DNA of 6,191 nt from Rhodopirellula sp. (lineage in GTDB: Bacteria; Planctomycetota; Planctomycetia; Pirellulales; Pirellulaceae): NCBI GenBank assembly GCA_002712845.1, contig PAUV01000020.1, forward strand, positions 2,840 to 9,030, written 5' to 3'. Below the pieces are notes generated by a model. That model worked only from the letters and a program-made list of their open reading frames with translations. It did not search any database and was not told the origin of the DNA. Below are positions 1 through 5,202 of this stretch, piece by piece. Both the position numbers and the translations under genes were made by a program. Positions within the stretch are counted from its first letter, which is position 1. Every line of letters begins with the position of its first letter.

Positions 1-644
1 GGGCCGCTCCACAAGTTGAAGTCGACGTTATCGGGAATTTTGTAATCGCCAAGCGAACCGATTGATTTGCGTCGCTTGTAACACAGACCGCGGGCAAAGT
101 TCACATCACCGATGCCACCCTCTGCAATGAATTTGACCGCATCCTGGCATGCTGTGCTACTACGCGACTGGGTACCAGTCTGAAACATTCGACCATATCT
201 TTTTGCCGCCGCGACCAAAGCCCGACCTTCATGGATGTTGTGACTAACCGGCTTTTCCACATAAACATCTTTCCCCGCCTGCATTGCCCACACGCCCATC
301 AATGCGTGCCAGTGATTCGGTGTCGCACAGGTCAGGATGTCGATGCCGTCCATGTCGAGTGCCTGCCGAACATCGGTAAATACTTCAGGCGCCTTACCCT
401 GCATTTTGGCCACCTGATCAGCACGTTTACGCCCGACCTCCTCATCGATATCAACAATGGCTCGGATCACAGTCCGTGGGTCCTTATTGAATCCACGAAT
501 GTGCTCGCCCCCACGACTATTCACGCCAGCAACACAAACACCCAATTGCTCATTGGGGCTTTGAGCCGATGTTTTGGAAATGGAGGCCGCAGCAACAGTG
601 GCAGCGGCGGCGGCTGAAAATTGGCGACGATTAAGTCTTGGCAT
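1..644 (-). CDS. Gfo/Idh/MocA-family oxidoreductase, Tat-exported, N-terminal part only
   Basis: This is a 214-codon open frame from ATG at 644 that runs off the left edge, about half the usual 400-460 residues of the family. It is a predicted NAD(P)-dependent sugar or polyol dehydrogenase-like enzyme; the substrate cannot be told. The N-terminus has a twin-arginine signal (NRRQF at residues 5-9, then an Ala-rich hydrophobic stretch to about 27), so export of a folded, cofactor-bound protein is likely. A Rossmann fold follows: LGVCVAGVNSRGG at 34-46, an acidic strand end (VDID, 64-67), CATPNHWHA at 106-114, and the family's EKP signature at 130-132, where the Lys is the conserved active-site residue. 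The visible end (DFNLWSG) matches exported planctomycete members as I remember them. No Shine-Dalgarno precedes the ATG; the leader is instead pyrimidine-rich. A weak -10 (CATAAT, 707-702) lies about 58 nt upstream. The family call is secure; the exact reaction is unknown. Confidence 0.93.
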   Translation of the reverse strand, partial: MPRLNRRQFSAAAAATVAAASISKTSAQSPNEQLGVCVAGVNSRGGEHIRGFNKDPRTVIRAIVDIDEEVGRKRADQVAKMQGKAPEVFTDVRQALDMDGIDILTCATPNHWHALMGVWAMQAGKDVYVEKPVSHNIHEGRALVAAAKRYGRMFQTGTQSRSSTACQDAVKFIAEGGIGDVNFARGLCYKRRKSIGSLGDYKIPDNVDFNLWSG

Positions 645-680
645 GGGGGCAGGTCTCAAATGCAGGGGAGGGGAGGAGGT
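645..680. other. G-rich tract on + strand (anti-SD-like leader of the oxidoreductase gene)
   Basis: The + strand carries G runs at 645-649, 665-668, 670-673, 675-676 and 678-679. On the coding (minus) strand this gives a leader with ACCTCCTCC followed by more C runs, directly upstream of the ATG at 644. The tract therefore resembles the 16S anti-Shine-Dalgarno rather than a ribosome binding site, and its + strand could form a G-quadruplex. This is a sequence observation only; a regulatory role is speculative. Confidence 0.3.
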
Positions 681-791
681 AATCTAATCAACAGAGCGGG
701 CATTATGACACGGAAATCCACATCGTGCATCAACATAATCACAGGCATCAGCTGCTGAAAAAAGGCTGATCCGCGGAAACCTTGGCCAAAT

Positions 792-812
792 CTGGAGAGA
801 TTCTCTCGCCAG
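792..812 (-). terminator. Small hairpin, possible weak terminator
   Basis: CTGG (792-795) and GAGA (797-800) pair with TCTC (804-807) and CCAG (809-812) across a 3-nt loop, with one A/G mismatch. On the minus strand the hairpin is followed by ATTTGG, so there is no real U tract. It lies about 80 nt past the end of the small membrane ORF (895) and about 150 nt before the oxidoreductase start, where a terminator would make sense. The rest of 645-894 shows no gene; a second weak stem is ATCAGC (747-752) with GCTGAT (765-770). Confidence 0.22.
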
Positions 813-894
813 CATCAAAATGGACATGTGGAACTCGAGATAAATTTTTATTCAACCGCACCCAATTTTAATAGGGTTTTGAGTGCCCCGTGGT

Positions 895-1203
895 TCACTG
901 ACAATGCCCGCTATGAATCATCCCATGCTCATCGGCGGGCCTTGATAATGCTGCTACAAGAAAACAACAGCCCGCGGTTCCAAGAACCAGAGGTCGCGAC
1001 CGACTACGTTCCCGTCGCGTGCTGACGCAGGCCCAAAATAGGCAAGTCCCGAATGCCAGACCGAATACATGTAGCAGGACATCACTCCACGAACCACAAC
1101 GCCCAAAATGACGTTGCACGTTCTTCACCCCAATCCCAAACAACGACAAGGCAAAGATCACAAGCAAAACTGACTTCCACGTTTCAGCCAGTAATAGCCG
1201 CAA
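895..1203 (-). CDS. Possible small membrane protein, unrecognised
   Basis: I do not recognise a family. From TTG at 1203 the frame gives 102 residues; it is open back to a TAG at 1272-1270 but offers no ATG or GTG, so the start is unsure. There are three hydrophobic segments, at about residues 12-26 (VLLVIFALSLFGIGV), 41-60 (VLLHVFGLAFGTCLFWACV region) and 71-86 (PLVLGTAGCCFLVAAL). A strongly basic loop, STRRERSRSR, separates the last two. That is a believable membrane topology with positive charges between spans. No convincing ribosome binding site precedes the TTG. The frame overlaps the end of the preceding hydrophobic ORF (1402-1184) by 20 nt, so it could be translationally coupled to it or be the displaced second half of one frameshifted gene. 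It could also be a chance ORF; the opposite strand here shows only low-complexity-like frames. Confidence 0.35.
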   Translation of the reverse strand: MRLLLAETWKSVLLVIFALSLFGIGVKNVQRHFGRCGSWSDVLLHVFGLAFGTCLFWACVSTRRERSRSRPLVLGTAGCCFLVAALSRPADEHGMIHSGHCQ

Positions 1204-1402
1204 CCCGAGTTTGCGCTCTGCCGGCTCGCAAGGTGTTTTCCGCGGAATCGTTAGAAAGATGATAAGAGCCTAAATTGCAAAATTGGGGGTGGGCGAGATC
1301 TGCGAAGGGGCTAGCCCGCGTCCCACGGATCGGCACTGGAATCAAAAGGCCTATCACAACAAGCATGAAAACGACAAAAACAATCACAGCACTGATGATC
1401 AC
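1184..1402 (-). CDS. Possible small single-pass membrane protein or 5' half of a broken gene
   Basis: I do not recognise a family. A GTG at 1402 starts a 72-codon frame; the frame is open upstream only to a TAG at 1444-1442. Residues 2-24 form one very hydrophobic helix (IISAVIVFVVFMLVVIGLL) followed by PVPIRGTR. The remainder is polar (about 26-72) and shows no motif. A GGAAG lies about 13 nt before the GTG, farther than usual for a ribosome binding site. The end overlaps the next hydrophobic frame (1203-895) by 20 nt. The strong N-terminal membrane segment argues for a true or formerly true gene; the lack of any family and the weak start argue against. Confidence 0.28.
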   Translation of the reverse strand: MIISAVIVFVVFMLVVIGLLIPVPIRGTRASPFADLAHPQFCNLGSYHLSNDSAENTLRAGRAQTRVAAITG

Positions 1403-1714
1403 AGTCGCACGGGTACTTCCCTGGGCGGTGGCAGCACGGTACTAAACTCGTGTCTCCTGCGGCACGCTTCGGCTACCTCGCTGGTCGTGACCTGATGGGC
1501 AAGAATGGCCCATCCTTCGCAGTCCCGAGAAACAGCTTGGCAAAAATGCAGGATGCCAGGATGATCCCCGCCGAGCCTCAGTCAACCAACACGTGACAGC
1601 TTTTCACAGTTACGTCGCTCGCACCTCGAAAGCCCACCACAGCATTGCCTGGTTCCTGAACGGCAATCCACAATCACATGAATCGCTATCCGGAAGCGAT
1701 AAGTGCAGTATTCG
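1403..1714. other. Intergenic stretch with no supported gene
   Basis: This lies between the stop of the fusion gene (1715) and the GTG of the hydrophobic ORF (1402). On the minus strand one frame is open for about 60 codons from just after a TGA at 1584-1582 to a TGA near 1399-1397. It has no usable start codon except a GTG near its end, and its peptide matches nothing I know. It may be decayed coding DNA or chance. I see no repeat, RNA gene or clear terminator. Confidence 0.4.
1682..1700 (-). terminator. Weak hairpin just after the fusion gene
   Basis: ATCGCT (1682-1687) pairs with AGCGAT (1695-1700) across a 7-nt loop, 14 nt past the TAG of the fusion gene. The position suits a terminator, but on the minus strand no U run follows, so an intrinsic terminator is doubtful. 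Confidence 0.18.
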
Positions 1715-4576
1715 CTACTTGGGCCAAGCCTCGACCTGATCTGCCATCTGATGCAGCAATCGATCCATTTCACGTCCGAGGTGTTCGGAAACCGGACTGA
1801 CTCGTGAATTCATCAGCGCAACAAAATTCTTGCCATCGTGTCTCCGAATCAGAATACTCGTGGTGCCCGGCAGTGAACCCGTATGCCAGTGATTCAGTTT
1901 TCCATCACTTACAACACGATTGCTCCATCCAAATGAATAGTAGACGGGTTTCTCAATCCCCTCGTGGGTATGCCCTGCAATACCTGGTGGGCGTTGATGC
2001 ATCAAGTTGATGCTTTCCTCGGACAGGATGGGACAAGTCGCTGGATTATCGAAGGCTGCGGCAAACTTGGCCAAGTCGGTGGCTGAAGCCAGCCAACCTC
2101 CGTGCGAATCCATCGCTTCCAAATTCCAGGCACCATAAGGATGCGGCACCATCTGTTTCAGGTCACTTTGAAAGACAGATTTCCCGGTGCCGGGATGATA
2201 GTACCGCCCCTCATTCTCGACCCGCCCCTCTAACCGAGTCGCCCCCAAACGCATTTGGGTTGCACCAATTGGGTCGAGCACATTTTGCTTCACGTAGGAC
2301 TCATAGGACTGTCCAGTCAACTTTTCAATCACACGTCCAAGCAGACAATATCCGAAATTGGAATAGGCATACCGCTCGCCTGGCACGAAGTCGAGCGGCT
2401 GTGTCAACATCGCGTGAATCACAGCCTGCTGATCGGCCGGTGGGTCAGCCCCTGATTTTTCGGCAAACTTCACAGACCTGAACATTGCATCGAAAGACGC
2501 ATTGCGATCCCATCCCCCACGATGCTGCAGCAAATGTCGGATAGTAATGTCACGCAATCGCTTCTCTATTCCCTCTGCATCATCTCCCTCTGCATCATCG
2601 AACACGTCATTCATGTCAAGCAGCATGAAAGCCGAGTCATCGAGATCAAGTTTTCCACGTTCATGCAATTGGAGAACCGCGACCGCAGTGATCGGCTTCG
2701 AAATACTTGCAATCCGAAAGAGACTATCGCGATGAACCTTTTCATTCACAGCCACATCGGCGTACCCGTAACCCTTGGCAAAAACAACCTCCCCGCCATT
2801 CGTCACCGCAATGGAGGCTCCGGGCAGTCTGTGCTTTTCCATGAACATGGCCATGGAACGGTCATAATTTTCAAATGGGGGCATCGCCTCCGATGATGTC
2901 ACGCGATGCGCCGCCCGTTCAGATTGATAGCCGGGGCCTCGCAGAACTCGTCCAGGCCGTCGCTTGGTCAATTTGCCACTTTGCAGCACCACTTGACCGT
3001 TGACCAACACAAACTTCATGCCAACAGAAACCGCATCCGGCTGTCGAAAACTCGCCTTATCTTCAATTTGCTGATAGTCAAAAACGATCAAGTCAGCCGG
3101 AGCCCCGAGTTCAATTCTTCCCCGATCAAACGCGTAAACATTACTTGCCGCAGCAGAGCTGGCCTGCGACACCATACGTTCGAGCGATATCGCATTCTGA
3201 TCCCTCACGTAGCGCGAGATCACGCGTGGAAACGCTCCGAAAGCTCTGGGATGCGAAGTGGTTCGACCACCACTCGCAGGCCCCACGTCAGTACAAAACG
3301 AGACAAATCCCTGCTGAAGTGCCATGATCTTATTGGCCTCGGACATCGTTTCAGGCAGCGCGAACGCACCACGAATGACCAACTCAAAAAACGTGTCCCA
3401 CGGATCTTCCCCATTCTCATCCGCAATTTTGGCAAGTGACAAGCCATTCCATTTTCGGTACTTCGGATGATTGCTTTTGCCTATCACAATCCGATTCCAA
3501 TCACTGCCTGCATGGCGGTACCAGTTTTCCCACCCACCGGTTGATTCCATTTCTTCACGAATCTGATTCCGGAGTTTCGGATCAGCCAGTTTTTGCACCA
3601 AAGCGGCGTGCCCCGCAGTGAAGTGCCTTGGGTGAATCAACGCGGCAATGCCCAGCCCATTGTTGATATACGGATAAATATCTGCCGTGACTCGTTGCCC
3701 TGAGGCTCTAGCATTCTTGATCAACTCGATTCCACGAGGCATTTTACCCCAGTTCGCTTTCCCAGCCGCCTTGAGATGAAAAATGTGTACTGGCGTTTTG
3801 GCATCGCGTCCAATCTGAAAAGCCTCTTCGACTGCCTCCAACAACCGATCGCCTTCATTTCGCATGTGAGTGAAATAGCCGCCGCCATACTCACCAGCAA
3901 CCCCGGCCAAGGCACTGATTTCGCGTGGCTGTGCATACACTGCCGGCGGATAGATCAAAGCGCTGGACACTCCAATCGCTCCCGCCTGCATAGCCTCGCG
4001 AGCCAACTGCTTCATCTGCTCAAGCTCGGTAGGACTCGGGCGCCGCTCTACGTCCCCCAACACCAATCGCCGAACTTGGGTATGGCCAACTGTTTGCACC
4101 ACATTGACGGGCAAACCCTTCATTTCCAACAAAGTGAAATACTCACGCATGGTTGCGTAGCCGTTGCGTTTAGCATTCTGGGGAGCCAGAGGAGCCGCAG
4201 ACGCACCTTCCCCAGCATTGATGGTCGTGATTCCTTGAGTCAGTAAATTGATTGCCGATACATCAGACTCAATCATTGGACTAGCGGTCTGCCCCATCAT
4301 GTCGATGAAGCCAGGGGCTACAACCAACCCCGTGGCATCAATCACAAATCGCCCACGCTTTTCCTCGATGACTCCGATGAATGAGACGCGGCCATCCTTC
4401 ACTCCCACATCGGCGAGGTAACCCGGCTTGCCTGTACCATCAATCACGGTCCCGCCCCGGATGACGACATCCATCAACGCTTCTGCACCACAACTCGTTA
4501 AACAGATAGAAAACACAAACGCCAAAAAACCAAACATGCGCAACAACGCCGACATCTGAAACAATCGCTGTGTCAT
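1715..4576 (-). CDS. Fusion lipoprotein: D-aminoacylase-like amidohydrolase + class C beta-lactamase-type serine hydrolase
   Basis: 953 residues from ATG at 4576 (AGGA 8 nt upstream) to TAG. Residues 1-29 form a signal with lipobox LTSC (26-29), so a membrane-anchored, extracytoplasmic protein is likely. Residues about 35-540 are an N-acyl-D-amino-acid deacylase/D-aminoacylase-like amidohydrolase (VVIRGGTVIDGTG at 37-49, APGFID at 87-92, GAPADLIVFD at 491-500). Ligand-type residues H237 (FTHMRNE), H267 (IFHLK, 30 residues on as in D-aminoacylase) and D430 (CTDVG) are present, but the HxH pair reads M94-G-Q96 and the expected metal-bridging Cys position is Glu123. After a linker (about 541-565), residues 566-945 form a serine hydrolase of the class C beta-lactamase/DD-peptidase/esterase family with all motifs: SISK (S624, K627), YSN (738-740) and HTG (898-900). 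A DDAEG duplication sits at 660-669. Known of the families: deacylation of N-acyl-D-amino acids, and peptidase or esterase activity. Inferred: joint breakdown of D-amino-acid peptides. The real substrate is unknown, and the serine domain could be an esterase. Confidence 0.93.
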   Translation of the reverse strand: MTQRLFQMSALLRMFGFLAFVFSICLTSCGAEALMDVVIRGGTVIDGTGKPGYLADVGVKDGRVSFIGVIEEKRGRFVIDATGLVVAPGFIDMMGQTASPMIESDVSAINLLTQGITTINAGEGASAAPLAPQNAKRNGYATMREYFTLLEMKGLPVNVVQTVGHTQVRRLVLGDVERRPSPTELEQMKQLAREAMQAGAIGVSSALIYPPAVYAQPREISALAGVAGEYGGGYFTHMRNEGDRLLEAVEEAFQIGRDAKTPVHIFHLKAAGKANWGKMPRGIELIKNARASGQRVTADIYPYINNGLGIAALIHPRHFTAGHAALVQKLADPKLRNQIREEMESTGGWENWYRHAGSDWNRIVIGKSNHPKYRKWNGLSLAKIADENGEDPWDTFFELVIRGAFALPETMSEANKIMALQQGFVSFCTDVGPASGGRTTSHPRAFGAFPRVISRYVRDQNAISLERMVSQASSAAASNVYAFDRGRIELGAPADLIVFDYQQIEDKASFRQPDAVSVGMKFVLVNGQVVLQSGKLTKRRPGRVLRGPGYQSERAAHRVTSSEAMPPFENYDRSMAMFMEKHRLPGASIAVTNGGEVVFAKGYGYADVAVNEKVHRDSLFRIASISKPITAVAVLQLHERGKLDLDDSAFMLLDMNDVFDDAEGDDAEGIEKRLRDITIRHLLQHRGGWDRNASFDAMFRSVKFAEKSGADPPADQQAVIHAMLTQPLDFVPGERYAYSNFGYCLLGRVIEKLTGQSYESYVKQNVLDPIGATQMRLGATRLEGRVENEGRYYHPGTGKSVFQSDLKQMVPHPYGAWNLEAMDSHGGWLASATDLAKFAAAFDNPATCPILSEESINLMHQRPPGIAGHTHEGIEKPVYYSFGWSNRVVSDGKLNHWHTGSLPGTTSILIRRHDGKNFVALMNSRVSPVSEHLGREMDRLLHQMADQVEAWPK
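2571..2600 (-). repeat. 15-bp tandem duplication inside the fusion gene
   Basis: Two adjacent 15-bp units (2571-2585 and 2586-2600) differ only at the last base. They encode DDAEG twice (residues 660-669) in an acidic loop of the serine-hydrolase domain, between the SxxK and YxN motifs and just before DITIRHLLQH. The copy number is in frame and the loop probably tolerates change. It looks like a recent slippage duplication. Confidence 0.85.
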
Positions 4577-4584
4577 GATTTTGA

Positions 4585-4588
4585 TCCT
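4585..4588 (-). promoter_or_regulatory. Ribosome binding site of the fusion gene
   Basis: AGGA on the minus strand, 8 nt before the ATG at 4576. It supports that ATG over the in-frame Met codon at residue 8, which would give a shorter signal peptide. Confidence 0.6.
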
Positions 4589-4649
4589 ACTTACTTCTCA
4601 TTTCAAATTCCGGAACGAAACGAAAGACTGAACGCAAGTCCTGTACTAT

Positions 4650-4655
4650 CTTATA
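4650..4655 (-). promoter_or_regulatory. Candidate -10 element for the fusion gene
   Basis: TATAAG on the minus strand (within GTTTATAAGAT) lies in the AT-rich leader about 74 nt before the ATG at 4576. The matching -35 position reads TCAGCA, only 3 of 6 to the sigma-70 consensus, so the promoter is tentative. Confidence 0.28.
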
Positions 4656-4791
4656 AACTTCTTGCCTGAAATGCTGAGCCTATTGAAAGTGCAGGATTGT
4701 AACTTATTGCCGATCAAAAATTTTCGACTTGAGGATCCGAACACGAACTCCTGTTAACTTAGAAGGCGTTTACACCGAACCACCTAAAAGA

Positions 4792-4833
4792 ACGTTCACT
4801 CGTCACGGTTGCCAACATCACAACCGAGAACGT
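4792..4833. repeat. Nested inverted repeat
   Basis: The outer arms ACGTTC (4792-4797) and GAACGT (4828-4833) enclose inner arms CGGTTG (4806-4811) and CAACCG (4821-4826) with a 9-nt loop. The left side has 8 unpaired bases between the arms and the right side one. It lies upstream of the fusion gene's probable promoter, so it could be an operator or a structure in a readthrough transcript. Function unknown. Confidence 0.45.
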
Positions 4834-5023
4834 CCCTCAACGTCATTCCAGACCTTGCACACGCCTAAGCCTTCATTACCTTTCGACATTGCAACAAACG
4901 ATCAAACAGCCCCCCCCAGCTGTGGCAGTGTTCAAGATGAATTCGGCTGTCCCTCACCAGAAGATTCTATGGCAACCTGATGGCCAATTCTTGGAGGGGA
5001 TCGCAGCATCGAGTGGCTCACAA

Positions 5024-5046
5024 AACCAAGACATCACGACTTGGTT
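5024..5046 (-). terminator. Possible intrinsic terminator of the sua5 transcript
   Basis: On the minus strand AACCAAG and CTTGGTT form a perfect 7-bp stem around a 9-nt loop. The distal arm runs directly into a T run (GGTTTTG). The stem is only moderately GC-rich and the T run short, but the direction and place, about 155 nt after the sua5 stop and about 30 nt after the small downstream ORF, fit termination. Confidence 0.4.
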
Positions 5047-5078
5047 GACCAATTTGCTTCAGTACAGACACAACCTTA

Positions 5079-5192
5079 TCAATACACAGCTTCAAACGAC
5101 TGCACACGGAGCACCATCAAGAAGCACAAAAACCCAGCTGCAATCGTAAAGCACCACACGTATCTATGTCCTTGATTTTCCTCAGTTCTCAT
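5079..5192 (-). CDS. Possible 37-residue single-pass membrane peptide
   Basis: I do not recognise it. ATG at 5192, 10 nt after the sua5 stop, opens a 37-codon frame ending in TGA. The peptide has a charged N-terminus (MRTEENQGHR), one hydrophobic span at about residues 11-28 (YVWCFTIAAGFLCFLMVL), and a short polar tail (RVQSFEAVY). GAGG abuts the ATG directly, too close for a normal ribosome binding site, so translation would more likely depend on coupling with sua5. The same frame is open upstream through sua5 as a shadow, so chance openness cannot be excluded. A hairpin that could end the transcript follows about 30 nt later. Confidence 0.35.
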   Translation of the reverse strand: MRTEENQGHRYVWCFTIAAGFLCFLMVLRVQSFEAVY

Positions 5193-5202
5193 CCTCAATG
5201 GT

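Larger units (their letters stand above)
4577..5078. other. Long intergenic region upstream of the fusion gene
   Basis: There is no convincing gene here. The left part (4577-4730) is AT-rich and holds the probable promoter and ribosome binding site of the fusion gene. The middle contains a nested inverted repeat (4792-4833) and a C8 run (4910-4917). Two + strand frames (TTG at 4729 to a stop at 4980; TTG at 4889 to a stop at 5149) overlap across the C8 run. Neither has a good start or ribosome binding site, and the first is rich in Thr, Pro, His and Arg without motifs, so I leave both uncalled. A hairpin at 5024-5046 is listed separately. Confidence 0.5.

Noticed and set aside
231..617. 128-codon + strand open frame
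   Set aside because: Antisense to the oxidoreductase, whose minus-strand reading has clear family motifs; the Gly/Ser-rich end is just the reverse of the Ala-rich Tat signal.
674..707. Perfect AGGAGGT on the + strand near an ATG at 705
   Set aside because: The spacing is about 24 nt, the ORF is only 17 codons, and the tract is better read as the pyrimidine leader of the minus-strand gene.
828..1495. Three + strand frames of 65-70 codons
   Set aside because: They are opposite the hydrophobic minus-strand frames, have no ribosome binding sites or motifs, and look like shadows.
1403..1714. Resemblance of the downstream hydrophobic ORF to a type IV pilin-like/DUF1559 N-terminus
   Set aside because: There is a hydrophobic helix but no prepilin cleavage motif (GFTLVE-like) and no NNLKQ-type sequence, so the family call is not supported.
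2906..3439. 177-codon + strand open frame inside the fusion gene
   Set aside because: It lies wholly opposite the well-supported amidohydrolase coding sequence, shows no motif, and is rich in Arg, Ser and His as expected of an antisense shadow.
3776..4246. 156-codon + strand open frame inside the fusion gene
   Set aside because: Antisense to conserved D-aminoacylase motifs; no start context or family resemblance.
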